Source: an uncultured Clostridia bacterium (GTDB lineage Bacteria > Bacillota > Clostridia > Christensenellales > CAG-917). Taken from it: a stretch of DNA of 32,498 bases. The notes under the pieces are model-generated. The model saw only the letters and a program-made list of their open reading frames with translations. It made no database searches and had not been told where the DNA came from. The stretch's first letter is position 1, and each line of letters starts with the position of its first letter. The position numbers and the translations under genes were made by a program. Location of the stretch: NCBI GenBank assembly GCA_934254835.1, contig CAKQMI010000020.1, forward strand, positions 1 to 32,498. Reading direction: 5' to 3'. Below are positions 8,334-15,921 of the stretch, piece after piece.

Positions 8334-8804
8334 TTATTTGTGATAAGGCAGATTGTTCATTATCGAAAACGCGCGGTAAATTTGCTCGGACAAAATCACG
8401 CGCATAAGTTGGTGGGGATAAGTGACTTTGCCAAAGGAAATTTTGATGCCTGCACGCTCTTTCACGGCGTCGCTGACGCCGTTGCTCCCTCCGATGACGA
8501 AAGTTATCTCCGAAACGCCCTCTGTCATTTTGACACTCATCAACCGTGATATTTCCACCGAATCCAGTGTTTTTCCGTCAATCGCTGTCAAAATGACATA
8601 CCCTTTGACACATTCAAGTATTTTTTCGCCTTCCTTTTCAATCGACTGCAACACCTCGGCGGGGCTTTGGTTTTTGACGGGATACTCCGCGCACTCGATG
8701 ATTTTGAACTCCGCAAAACGAGAAATGCGTTTTTTGTACTCGTTTATTGCGTCGGTGAAATATTTTTCTTTTATCTTGCCCACCGCGACGACGTTGACTT
8801 TCAT
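8334..8804 (-). CDS. rlmH: 23S rRNA (pseudouridine1915-N3)-methyltransferase RlmH
   Basis: A SPOUT methyltransferase that modifies pseudouridine 1915 in helix 69 of 23S rRNA. The 156 residues match the usual ~155-159. The N-terminus MKVNVVAVGKIKEKYF, the SAM-binding knot FVIGGSNGVSDAV and the C-terminal SEQIYRAFSIMNNLPYHK are all characteristic. An upstream in-frame ATG at 8819 exists, but the GGGGAG ribosome site lies between the two, seven bases before the ATG at 8804. That ATG also forms an ATGA overlap with the stop of the preceding protease gene, so 8804 is preferred. In many Bacillota rlmH follows the walJ-htrA block, as it does here in modified form. Confidence 0.96.
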   Translation of the reverse strand: MKVNVVAVGKIKEKYFTDAINEYKKRISRFAEFKIIECAEYPVKNQSPAEVLQSIEKEGEKILECVKGYVILTAIDGKTLDSVEISRLMSVKMTEGVSEITFVIGGSNGVSDAVKERAGIKISFGKVTYPHQLMRVILSEQIYRAFSIMNNLPYHK

Positions 8805-9781
8805 CTCATCACTCCCCACACGAACGTAAATATCGTGATTAACAAATTCATAGTTATTGCAAGGTACACGGGCGCTTTGTCAAATCGACCATAATCTTCT
8901 TTGACAAACAAAACTTCCGTGCCTTTTCTTATGCGTTTTTCACTTTCGATAACCGACGTCTTCAAAAAGAGAATAAACACGACGAACGCGACGATTATAA
9001 ACATAATTATCGAAATTATCCCGCCCGCCGTCGTGCCGAGAAGATAATCGTAGACCTTGTTCAAAAAGACAAGTCCGCGTCCGCTTTGTCTTTCGTACGA
9101 CTTCATCACGGCGACGAAGTTGTTGACGAAGTGACAAAACATTGCGGGATATATGCTTTTCGTCGTGTAAACGAGCGCGCCCGTGATAAGTCCGAAGACA
9201 AACGTATAAAACACCTGCGTCACGTTGGTGTGCATCAGCGCGAACATCAATGCGGACGAGAATATCGCAAAAGTCGGAAAACGCGCGTTGTCGTTTGCGC
9301 TGTAAAAAAGTCCGCGGTTTGTGAACTCTTCAAAAATTGCCGGGAGCATTGCGGTCAACGCAATATCCGCAAAAAGCACGCCGACGCCGTCGTATTTCAA
9401 CTGACTTGAAATTGAGGGAGTATATCCCATTGCGACGATTAAGTTGTACCAGACGTTTGAAATGCACGTCACGAGAAAGGTCGAAAATATCGAAATGAAA
9501 AATATCAAAACCCAACTTTTTTTGTCGGGCAACGAGTTGTACCCGAACTCCTTCGATATGGTTTTCAGCGCGTGCTTGTCCTTATTGATTTTGAGGTAAA
9601 AAAAGTACAATAAAAACGGGACGACGCCCATCAATCCGCATTGCACGACAACGCTCCACGCCGTGTCGGATTGAAGAGGATTCAGCCCCGAAAAAAGCCC
9701 TTTTGACACCACAATGCGGTAAATCGCGATAAGTAGCATCGAGATGGCGTATATACTGTTTTTGACAAACCGCTTCGTCAT
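8801..9781 (-). CDS. CPBP (CAAX-type) intramembrane metalloprotease, second of a tandem pair
   Basis: A polytopic membrane protein of 326 residues with the signature residues of the CPBP/Abi family: Glu151-Glu152-x-x-x-Arg156 (FEEFTNRG), His184 (ALMHTN) and His217 with Asn221 (CHFVNNF). About eight hydrophobic segments are visible, the last at the C-terminus. The start chosen is the ATG that overlaps the previous stop as ATGA. An in-frame ATG 36 bases further upstream lies inside the preceding gene and lacks a clear ribosome site. The gene ends in another ATGA overlap with rlmH, so translation of this block is probably coupled. The substrate is unknown. Family members act as prenyl-protein or general intramembrane proteases, and some give bacteriocin self-immunity. 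Confidence 0.9.
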   Translation of the reverse strand: MTKRFVKNSIYAISMLLIAIYRIVVSKGLFSGLNPLQSDTAWSVVVQCGLMGVVPFLLYFFYLKINKDKHALKTISKEFGYNSLPDKKSWVLIFFISIFSTFLVTCISNVWYNLIVAMGYTPSISSQLKYDGVGVLFADIALTAMLPAIFEEFTNRGLFYSANDNARFPTFAIFSSALMFALMHTNVTQVFYTFVFGLITGALVYTTKSIYPAMFCHFVNNFVAVMKSYERQSGRGLVFLNKVYDYLLGTTAGGIISIIMFIIVAFVVFILFLKTSVIESEKRIRKGTEVLFVKEDYGRFDKAPVYLAITMNLLITIFTFVWGVMR

Positions 9782-10929
9782 ACGTTCAGAAATCCGCTGA
9801 CAAGAGATAATATCCAAATGACCGCGAGAATGACGTAAACGAGCTTAATATTTGACGGGAAAAAGTCCTGACGAGTCATCTCTTGCGGTTCATCGTCCTC
9901 GGGCGTAATATCGCGGATAATGGCGTTTACCTTATTATAAGCTGACCTTAAACCGCCTTTTTTGAAAATTCCGCACAAATCCTTGAACGCTTCCGAGAAG
10001 TCGTTTTTGGATTCTTTGGCTCTTTCGGACAACGATTTTTCGGTGCAATAAACGCCGTCTTTGTTTTCGTAAACGTCGATGATTTCGGCGTCGTCGCCTA
10101 CAAGTTCACTGCGCTTCGGCGCGCTGACTTTCGTGAATTTTTTCAAAAGATACACAACAAGCGTCCCGCCCAAAAGTATCGCCACAATCCATATAAGATA
10201 GCGGTATCCGATGTTCAGTTGTCCAAGCTTCGTGTTCCTCATCAACGCCTCGTACGGAAACTCCAACGTAAGGCTCAAAAAGTTGTTGAAAAAGTGCAAA
10301 CATATCCCCGCCCACAGCGACTTCGACACAAGCACGACATAGGCAAGCACCATACCCAAAAGGAACTGGTGCACCGTCTGAATGGGGTTGCCGTGCATCA
10401 GCGAAAACATACCCGCGGTGATGAGGATTGCATAAGAATAGTCGCGCTTTCTCGACGCCGAATTCAGCACGACGCCACGCATCAAAAACTCCTCGGCAAA
10501 CGCGGGAAGCACCGCAAGAAGCAACAGCCCCAAGAAGTACGCGCCCGCCGACGCCGTCGTATCTACGATGCCCAAATCCAGCTTAAATCCAAGCCTTGAC
10601 AAGATATCCAAAAATATGTTGGACACGGGCAAAAACGCCATAATGCAACATATCGACAGCAAGAAAAGTATGCCGATTTGCTTGAATCCGATTTTGTTTT
10701 TGAGTTTCGTCGCGGACACGACGTCAACGTTTTTCTTTTTCGCATAAACGAGCATCGAGCCGATGAACGCGACGGGGTTTATCAGATATTGACACCACGA
10801 CGCAACACTGCCCATACCGCCCGAGAAGCGAAAAGCAAATTCATAAATCAGGCTCAAAACGTAAAATGTCGCGAACGCGACGAGGAAAGCGTTGCCTGTG
10901 TTGGTAAACTTAAAATTTTTATTTTTCAT
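9778..10929 (-). CDS. CPBP (CAAX-type) intramembrane metalloprotease, first of a tandem pair
   Basis: A 383-residue membrane protein of the same family as its downstream neighbour but clearly diverged. The active-site motifs are Glu146-Glu147-x-x-x-Arg151 (FAEEFLMRG), His179 (SLMHGN) and His212 with Asn216 (LHFFNNF). It differs by a roughly 100-residue hydrophilic segment (about 255-355, Lys/Glu/Asp rich, presumably cytoplasmic) before a last helix at the C-terminus. The start at 10929 overlaps the walJ end by 11 bases. An in-frame ATG at 10992 lies deep inside walJ and would add a non-conserved leader. The ribosome site is poor (GGAG about 15 bases upstream), so coupling to walJ translation is likely. 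It stands where htrA-type protease genes are found in some Bacillota. Confidence 0.9.
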   Translation of the reverse strand: MKNKNFKFTNTGNAFLVAFATFYVLSLIYEFAFRFSGGMGSVASWCQYLINPVAFIGSMLVYAKKKNVDVVSATKLKNKIGFKQIGILFLLSICCIMAFLPVSNIFLDILSRLGFKLDLGIVDTTASAGAYFLGLLLLAVLPAFAEEFLMRGVVLNSASRKRDYSYAILITAGMFSLMHGNPIQTVHQFLLGMVLAYVVLVSKSLWAGICLHFFNNFLSLTLEFPYEALMRNTKLGQLNIGYRYLIWIVAILLGGTLVVYLLKKFTKVSAPKRSELVGDDAEIIDVYENKDGVYCTEKSLSERAKESKNDFSEAFKDLCGIFKKGGLRSAYNKVNAIIRDITPEDDEPQEMTRQDFFPSNIKLVYVILAVIWILSLVSGFLNV

Positions 10930-11707
10930 CGACGTCAATAAGATCTCCGCATTTATTTTGATAGGCAAGTTCGACGCGGACTTTTCCTGCAAATCCGTTG
11001 GCGTCCAGCGCGCTGACGACCGTCGAAAAAGCGAGTTCGGGGCAATTGTTTTCCTCGGACATATGCCCGAGAATGAGGGTTTTCAACCCGTTGTGGGCAA
11101 GCACTGTGGCGACGTTGGCGGTGCAGTCGTTGGAAAGGTGACCGTTCGCGCCCGAAATACGGCTTTTGAGCCTTGGAGCATACGCTCCTTTCAAAAGCAT
11201 TTCCATATCGTGGTTCGCCTCCAACAATACTACCTGACTGCCCTTCAAATTACTTAAAATCCCTTGTGTTATATGTCCTACGTCGGTTGCGACGGACACC
11301 TTTGCCGAGCCCGACGCGAACGTATAGGCAAGCGGATAAACGGTGTCGTGCGGAATTCTGAACGGATAAACCGAAATATCCCCGATTTCAAACCCGGCGT
11401 CGAAAAAATCGACGTTTTCAAAGGGAATCGGCCCTGTACGGCGCACGATATGTGGCATAACTCTTTCGTGCGCAAAGACCTTGACGCCCGCATTCGCCAG
11501 TGCGGAAAGCCCCAAAATGTGGTCCTCGTGCTCGTGGGTGACGACAACACCCGACAAATCGGCAATCCCGACTCCGACGGTTTTCAAGGCTTCCGTTATC
11601 CTTTTTATATTTACTCCGGCGTCCACGAGGATATGCGTCGTGTCCGACGTGATATAGGTGCAGTTTCCGTGGCTTCCGCTTGCAATCGACATAATTTTAA
11701 GTGACAT
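10919..11707 (-). CDS. walJ: Metallo-beta-lactamase-fold hydrolase WalJ (YycJ)
   Basis: A 262-residue metallo-beta-lactamase-fold protein. The N-terminus has the SGSHGNCTYI segment typical of YycJ/WalJ, and the metal motif is Thr57-His-Glu-His-Glu-Asp-His63. Later ligands are in ATDVGH, GHLSNDC and GHMSEEN. Family members have been described as 5'-3' exonucleases linked to cell-wall and replication control through the walRK operon. walRK itself is not in this window. A GAGG site lies near the ATG. It is the first gene of the long minus-strand run that continues through rlmH, tadA, pth and mfd. Its own promoter is at 11723-11751. Confidence 0.93.
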   Translation of the reverse strand: MSLKIMSIASGSHGNCTYITSDTTHILVDAGVNIKRITEALKTVGVGIADLSGVVVTHEHEDHILGLSALANAGVKVFAHERVMPHIVRRTGPIPFENVDFFDAGFEIGDISVYPFRIPHDTVYPLAYTFASGSAKVSVATDVGHITQGILSNLKGSQVVLLEANHDMEMLLKGAYAPRLKSRISGANGHLSNDCTANVATVLAHNGLKTLILGHMSEENNCPELAFSTVVSALDANGFAGKVRVELAYQNKCGDLIDVDEK

Positions 11708-11722
11708 AATAACCTCGCTAAT

Positions 11723-11751
11723 ATTGTAGCACGGTTTTTTTTGCTTTACAA
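11723..11751 (-). promoter_or_regulatory. Promoter of the walJ-mfd run
   Basis: On the minus strand, TTGTAA (11746-11751), a 17-bp spacer containing eight A, then TACAAT (11723-11728). It shares base 11746 with the -35 box of the divergent fumarase promoter. Confidence 0.7.
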
Positions 11752-11769
11752 GCGATATTATGTTATACT
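11741..11769 (+). promoter_or_regulatory. Promoter of the fumarase genes
   Basis: TTGCTT (11741-11746), a 17-bp spacer and TATACT (11764-11769), with the ATG at 11791 and a short leader carrying AAGGTG. It faces away from the walJ promoter, and the two -35 boxes overlap by one base. Confidence 0.7.
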
Positions 11770-11790
11770 ATATCGGTAATAAGGTGAAGT

Positions 11791-12621
11791 ATGATAATCG
11801 ACACAATAAAAATCGAAAACGCGGTTGCGGAAATATTTGAAAATATCGGCGTTCGTCTGGACGAAAAGGTTTATTGCCGTCTGAAAAACGCGACGGGCGC
11901 AAACGAGCGCGAAAGTTTTGCATTAAGCGTTCTGACAAAAAACGCGGAAATCGCAAAAGCCACAAACTCGCCGGTGTGTCAGGATACGGGGCTTGCCGTC
12001 GTATTTTTGGAAATCGGACAAGACGTCACTCTCACGGGTAAATACGTCGAGGACGCCGTCAACGACGGCGTAAGACGCACTTACAAAGACTTCAGAAAGT
12101 CGTCGGTGCACCCGCTTATTCGCAATAATTCGGGCGACAACACCCCCGCGATTATCCACACCCGCATCGTCAAAGGCGACAAAGTGAAAGTCAGTTGCAT
12201 GATGAAAGGATTCGGCAGTGAAAATATGTCGCGTCTTTTCATGCTCACCCCTGCGGAAGGCGTCGAAGGCGTTGTCGAAAAGGTCGTCGAGACCGTGAAA
12301 GACGCCGGGAGTTGTCCGTGTCCGCCCGTGATTTTGGGCGTCGGTATCGGCGGTACGATGGAAAAGGCGTCGCTTATGAGCAAGCACGCTCTTCTGAACG
12401 ACTTGGACAAGAAAAATCCCGACGAATATCTGGACGCACTGGAAAACGAAATTCTCGAAAAAATCAACGCGCTTAAAATCGGCGCCGAGGGTTTTTCGGG
12501 CGACGTCACCGCCCTGCGCGTGTTTATCGAAACCGAAAATACGCATATCGCGGGACTTCCCGTTGCCGTCACGGTGCAATGCCATTGCTCGCGCCACGGC
12601 GAAAAAGTCATCGAGGGCTGA
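11791..12621 (+). CDS. Class I fumarate hydratase, alpha subunit
   Basis: Catalytic iron-sulfur subunit of a two-subunit hydro-lyase that interconverts fumarate and L-malate. The related L-tartrate dehydratase has the same architecture and cannot be fully excluded. The 276-residue length fits the alpha subunit. Candidate 4Fe-4S ligands are Cys63 (SPVCQDTGL), Cys175/177 (SCPCPPVILGVGIGGT) and Cys264 (VQCHCSRHG). Substrate-binding segments NNSGDNTPA and GFGSENMS are present. An AAGGTG site precedes the ATG. The beta-subunit gene starts one base after this stop. No other citric-acid-cycle gene is nearby. Confidence 0.93.
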   Translation: MIIDTIKIENAVAEIFENIGVRLDEKVYCRLKNATGANERESFALSVLTKNAEIAKATNSPVCQDTGLAVVFLEIGQDVTLTGKYVEDAVNDGVRRTYKDFRKSSVHPLIRNNSGDNTPAIIHTRIVKGDKVKVSCMMKGFGSENMSRLFMLTPAEGVEGVVEKVVETVKDAGSCPCPPVILGVGIGGTMEKASLMSKHALLNDLDKKNPDEYLDALENEILEKINALKIGAEGFSGDVTALRVFIETENTHIAGLPVAVTVQCHCSRHGEKVIEG

Positions 12622-12622
12622 T

Positions 12623-13138
12623 ATGATAAAAATTAACACACAAAATATCGACGCTTTGAAAACGCTGAAAGCTGGCGACATCGTCACGATAAGCGGGACG
12701 CTCTTCACCGCGCGCGACGCCGCCCACAAAAAACTGTTCGCCCTCATCAAGGACAAAAAACCTCTGCCGTTCCCCATCAAAAACTCGTTTGTCTATTACA
12801 CCGGCGCAACGCCCGCAAAAGACGGCGAACCATACGGCAGTTGCGGTCCCACGACGTCAAAGCGTATGGACGTCTATACCCCCGCAATGCTGGACGCCGG
12901 TATGAAAGGTATAATAGGTAAAGGCGCGCGCACGCGCGAGGTTATCGACGCCATAAAGAAAAACGGCGCGGTATATTTCGTCGCAATCGGCGGAGCGGGC
13001 GCGTTTTATAAGTCGGCGATTAAGTCGGCGGAGGTCATCGCCTTTCCCGAACTTTTGTCGGAAGCGGTGACGAAACTCGAAGTCGAAGATTTTGAATGTA
13101 TCGTCGGCATCGACGCGGACGGCAACAGCATTTTTTAA
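12623..13138 (+). CDS. Class I fumarate hydratase, beta subunit
   Basis: Beta subunit (171 residues) that completes the active site of the two-subunit fumarase. The family pattern is visible: LKAGDIVTISGTLFTARDAAH near the N-terminus, YYTGATPAKDGEPYGSCGPT followed by TSKRMD, then GKGARTREV and the GGAGA turn. The Gly-Pro-Thr-Thr-Ser-x-Arg-Met-Asp segment is the hallmark. The start at 12623 is preceded by GAGGG six bases away and follows the alpha stop by one base. An in-frame ATG at 12563 lies within the alpha gene and is not needed. The C-terminus is complete, ending near VGIDADGNSIF. Confidence 0.93.
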   Translation: MIKINTQNIDALKTLKAGDIVTISGTLFTARDAAHKKLFALIKDKKPLPFPIKNSFVYYTGATPAKDGEPYGSCGPTTSKRMDVYTPAMLDAGMKGIIGKGARTREVIDAIKKNGAVYFVAIGGAGAFYKSAIKSAEVIAFPELLSEAVTKLEVEDFECIVGIDADGNSIF

Positions 13139-13161
13139 TCGCAAACCAAATTTTGACCATG

Positions 13162-13191
13162 AAAAAATCCTGCGGATTTCCGCAGGATTTT
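13162..13191. terminator. Bidirectional terminator between fumarase and the unknown operon
   Basis: A 12-bp stem, AAAATCCTGCGG (13164-13175) with CCGCAGGATTTT (13180-13191), and a four-base loop. On the minus strand it is followed by a run of six T, and on the plus strand by four T. It serves the convergent genes ending at 13138 and 13204. Confidence 0.85.
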
Positions 13192-13203
13192 GTGTTTTGT
13201 CAA

Positions 13204-14205
13204 TTAGATAAGGTCGCTTAAATCGTCGTCCGCAAGTTTGGGTTTTCTCGGGATAAAGCAAAGCGCGAATATCAAAAGCAACAGCGACACCATTGCAAGA
13301 CGCCATACGAAACTGCCCTTTGCAATCGGGTTCAGAGGTTCGCCAAGTTCCTTGAAAGCGGGGACCATTGCGCACACCAGCGCGCCGGCAACCGACACGA
13401 TGAGCATAATAAGCGCGGATATCCAAATGTGATAGCCTTTGCCGTTGCAAATGCCGACAAACTCGACGATAAGGGTTGCAAGAGCGATTGCGCACAACGC
13501 CGTATAGATGAACAAGGGGACTTGTCCAAGCAGGTTATTTTGGTCAAACGACGCCCAGCCTGCGATGATATCGGGTTTTCCCGGGGCAAGCGCAAGACTT
13601 GTAATGCTGAGCTTTTCGGCAAAGTGATTGAGCAATACGAACGCAAAGAAACCGAGCGTGATGATGAAAAGGATTGACTGAAACACGCGGTTTTTGACTT
13701 TCGTCTTTTTGATTTCCGCCTCGAAGGTATTGTCGTCCTCGACGAACTCGGGCTTTTTGTCGCGACGTTTTGCGGCGCGCGCCGAGCGTTTATCGAGGGG
13801 TTGATCTTTTACCTCGGGCAAAGGTTTTGCCGTCTCTTTGGGTTTATTGTCGATTTGCAAAACGGGTTGGTTTTGCGTTGCATACGGAACGAACGCCACC
13901 GGCACCACAACGGGGTTGAGTTGAACCTGACCGCGGGGCGCGATGATGGGTTGAAGCCCGCCCGCAACGGGACGCATAACGGCGTACTCGACGGGGTTTG
14001 CAACTTCTGGCGGAGTGGCAGGTTTCTGCGCGGTCGCGGGAGCGGGTTGCGCAGGTTTTGCCTGAGGCATGGCGGGAGCCACCGATTTTTGAATCTGAAG
14101 TTGCGAAAAGTCCTCGTTTTTCATTTCCTCACGCGCGACTTTGATATTTTCGTCGGCGTTTATGGTCTTTAATTCGTCAACTTCTTTTCTGTTCTTTCTT
14201 TTCAT
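13204..14205 (-). CDS. Four-helix membrane protein with Pro-rich N-terminus and PVAFVPY motif
   Basis: A 333-residue protein of unknown function. The N-terminal ~170 residues are hydrophilic and cytosolic by charge. They include a Pro/Ala/Gln-rich linker (43-66), the motif region 84-117 (QPIIAP...VQLNP...VPVAFVPYATQ) and a DKKPEF segment at 149-154. Four hydrophobic helices follow, about 174-195, 230-252, 259-284 and 309-327, then an acidic tail. The motif and the ICNGKGYHIW loop after helix 2 align with the upstream neighbour, so the two are paralogues. It is the last gene of a tight three-gene operon (14-bp gap). A GGAGG site lies seven bases before the ATG. It ends at the shared terminator at 13162-13191. 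Confidence 0.78.
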   Translation of the reverse strand: MKRKNRKEVDELKTINADENIKVAREEMKNEDFSQLQIQKSVAPAMPQAKPAQPAPATAQKPATPPEVANPVEYAVMRPVAGGLQPIIAPRGQVQLNPVVVPVAFVPYATQNQPVLQIDNKPKETAKPLPEVKDQPLDKRSARAAKRRDKKPEFVEDDNTFEAEIKKTKVKNRVFQSILFIITLGFFAFVLLNHFAEKLSITSLALAPGKPDIIAGWASFDQNNLLGQVPLFIYTALCAIALATLIVEFVGICNGKGYHIWISALIMLIVSVAGALVCAMVPAFKELGEPLNPIAKGSFVWRLAMVSLLLLIFALCFIPRKPKLADDDLSDLI

Positions 14206-14219
14206 TATATATCCTCCGC

Positions 14220-14948
14220 TTAAAACTCAACGGTTTCCTGAATTCTGTGTTTTGGGCAAATTATGTTGCAGATAAACGCAAACACAAGGTTCACGCCACC
14301 GATAATAATCAGCATCACCGACGGCCAACCGCACTCACGAGAGAGAAGATTGCCAAGGTCTTTGATTTTGGTGAAGAACTTCATTTCGTAAAAAGACGCG
14401 ACTACCATGCAAAGGAATGCGACGACCGCACAGAACGTGAAGCCCATTCTCTTGCCGGTGCAAATTGCGACGATTGACAAAATAAGGTTGATGAAGATTG
14501 CGACGTACGCAACCAGCACGAGATACGGCGCGAACACCAACTCAAATTCCGAGAAAATGCGGAGTTTGAACATAGCGTCGATCATCTCAGTATAATAGCC
14601 GAGGCTGATGTATTTTTCGGCGCCCGCAATAGGATACTTCGTTGCAAACGACAGCCCGAAAAGAAGCGCGGACAGCACCGTGATGATAAGCATAATTACG
14701 CCCGATACGCGAGCCGACGCACGTTTGCCTGTCTTTCTGGACGCGACCTCTTGGGTTTCCGACGCGGACTGGGCGACCGTTTCTTCCTCTTCCCCTGCGG
14801 AAAGATAAGGAACGATTGCAACGGGATTTACCGTGGGTTGCAGTTGAATTTTCTCATTCGGTCTTACGATGGGATACGGTCTATTGACCGGCAACGGACC
14901 GTAAAACACGACTTTATCGTTTTTAACGTTTTCGTTCTTCTTATCCAT
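14220..14948 (-). CDS. Four-helix membrane protein with PVAIVPY motif
   Basis: A 242-residue membrane protein of unknown function. The cytosolic N-terminus (1-80) holds the motif region 25-50 (YPIVRP...IQLQP...NPVAIVPYLS). It aligns without gaps to the downstream protein over 26 residues, with 13 identities by my count. Helices lie at about 81-103, 138-163, 168-187 and 210-231. The ICTGKRMGF loop after helix 2 matches ICNGKGYHI in the paralogue. A GGGGGAA site lies five bases before the ATG. It follows the zinc-ribbon gene after 12 bp. No catalytic residues are visible, and it could be a small integral scaffold or sensor. Confidence 0.78.
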   Translation of the reverse strand: MDKKNENVKNDKVVFYGPLPVNRPYPIVRPNEKIQLQPTVNPVAIVPYLSAGEEEETVAQSASETQEVASRKTGKRASARVSGVIMLIITVLSALLFGLSFATKYPIAGAEKYISLGYYTEMIDAMFKLRIFSEFELVFAPYLVLVAYVAIFINLILSIVAICTGKRMGFTFCAVVAFLCMVVASFYEMKFFTKIKDLGNLLSRECGWPSVMLIIIGGVNLVFAFICNIICPKHRIQETVEF

Positions 14949-14960
14949 AAAATTCCCCCG

Positions 14961-15776
14961 TTATTTTTTTGCGTTCTTTCTCAATCTTTCGTAATCGGCG
15001 CGTGACGCATACTGCCACAAGGGTTGTTCCTGCGTGACGTACGGCACAATTGCAAGCGGTTGTACGATGGGCGAGTTTTGCGTGAAGCCGTCGCCTGAAT
15101 TTGCATATCCGCCCGCATAGCCGACGTTTTGTCCACCGCCCTTGACGGGGGTGCTGTCGGCAGATTTTTTACCGTTCAAAAACTCGGGCTTTTTGTCCGC
15201 TTTCACGGGGAAAACGGGTTCAACGACGGGAGTGTGAGGCACGTCGGGCACTTCGACCGCGTCCTCGAACGAAGGAATACGTTGCTTGCTGGCAAGATAC
15301 GCGCTCCTGTTTTTGTTGCGACCGCAACGACGGCACTTCTCGTCGGAAATGTTATTGCGCTTGCCACATACGGGGCAAACGTAAGTCGAGTTTTTCAATT
15401 CTTCATCGGAAAGTTTATCGAATTCGTTGTTGAATTTTTCGGCGTAAGAATGAATGAGAGGCAACACCGCCTGCAGTTTGTCGATGCTTTCCACCTCGAA
15501 TTCCTTTTCGAAATCGCCGGGCATTTCACTTCCGCAAGCCGTGCAATACAGTGCGTCCTCGGCGTTTTCACTGCCACATACCGGACATTGTACCGTCTTG
15601 GGTTTTCTTAAAAGAACCGCCCCGCAATGTTTGCAAAAGCGCGTCCCCGGAGCGTTCGGTGTGTCGCAAGCCGAGCAAATAAGCGCGTCTTCGGGGTTGA
15701 ACAGACCTTGTCCGCAAACGGGGCAGAATGAGTCGCCGGCGTGGACTACTGAACCGCAAGTTTTACATATTGCCAT
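14961..15776 (-). CDS. Four-zinc-ribbon protein with C-terminal PLAIVPY motif
   Basis: A 271-residue soluble protein with four CxxC-x10-CxxC zinc ribbons at Cys4/7/18/21, 34/37/48/51, 64/67/78/81 and 134/137/148/151. Residues 90-130 between ribbons three and four look helical. The C-terminal third is a low-complexity linker containing DKKPEF (194-199) and a Gly/Asn-rich stretch. It ends with the motif at 235-256 (SPIVQPLAIVPYVTQEQPLW) and a basic tail. The motif recurs in both downstream membrane proteins, and DKKPEF recurs in the second. An AAGGAG site lies eight bases before the ATG. It is the first gene of the operon, with a strong promoter at 15838-15866. Zinc ribbons often mediate protein or nucleic-acid contacts. 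The role here is unknown. Confidence 0.82.
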   Translation of the reverse strand: MAICKTCGSVVHAGDSFCPVCGQGLFNPEDALICSACDTPNAPGTRFCKHCGAVLLRKPKTVQCPVCGSENAEDALYCTACGSEMPGDFEKEFEVESIDKLQAVLPLIHSYAEKFNNEFDKLSDEELKNSTYVCPVCGKRNNISDEKCRRCGRNKNRSAYLASKQRIPSFEDAVEVPDVPHTPVVEPVFPVKADKKPEFLNGKKSADSTPVKGGGQNVGYAGGYANSGDGFTQNSPIVQPLAIVPYVTQEQPLWQYASRADYERLRKNAKK

Positions 15777-15837
15777 AATTTATCTCCTTAACCTATCGAA
15801 ATCGCAAAACACCGCGACTTCACGATACTTCTTCCCT

Positions 15838-15866
15838 ATTATAAACTAAATTGACGTATATATCAA
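15838..15866 (-). promoter_or_regulatory. Strong promoter of the zinc-ribbon/membrane-protein operon
   Basis: On the minus strand, TTGATA (15861-15866), a 17-bp spacer and TATAAT (15838-15843). A leader of roughly 55 bases precedes the ATG at 15776. I see no clear operator palindrome. Confidence 0.8.
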
Positions 15867-15921
15867 CGCTTTTTGAGAAAAAGTTGGCGACGTTTTTCTT
15901 TTTTCGCGTCGTTTTTTTCGT

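Noticed and set aside
15870..15920. Terminator behind glnS
   Set aside because: Only a weak 5-bp CGACG/CGTCG stem with a long loop is present, and the T tract is on the wrong side for the minus strand. It was not called.
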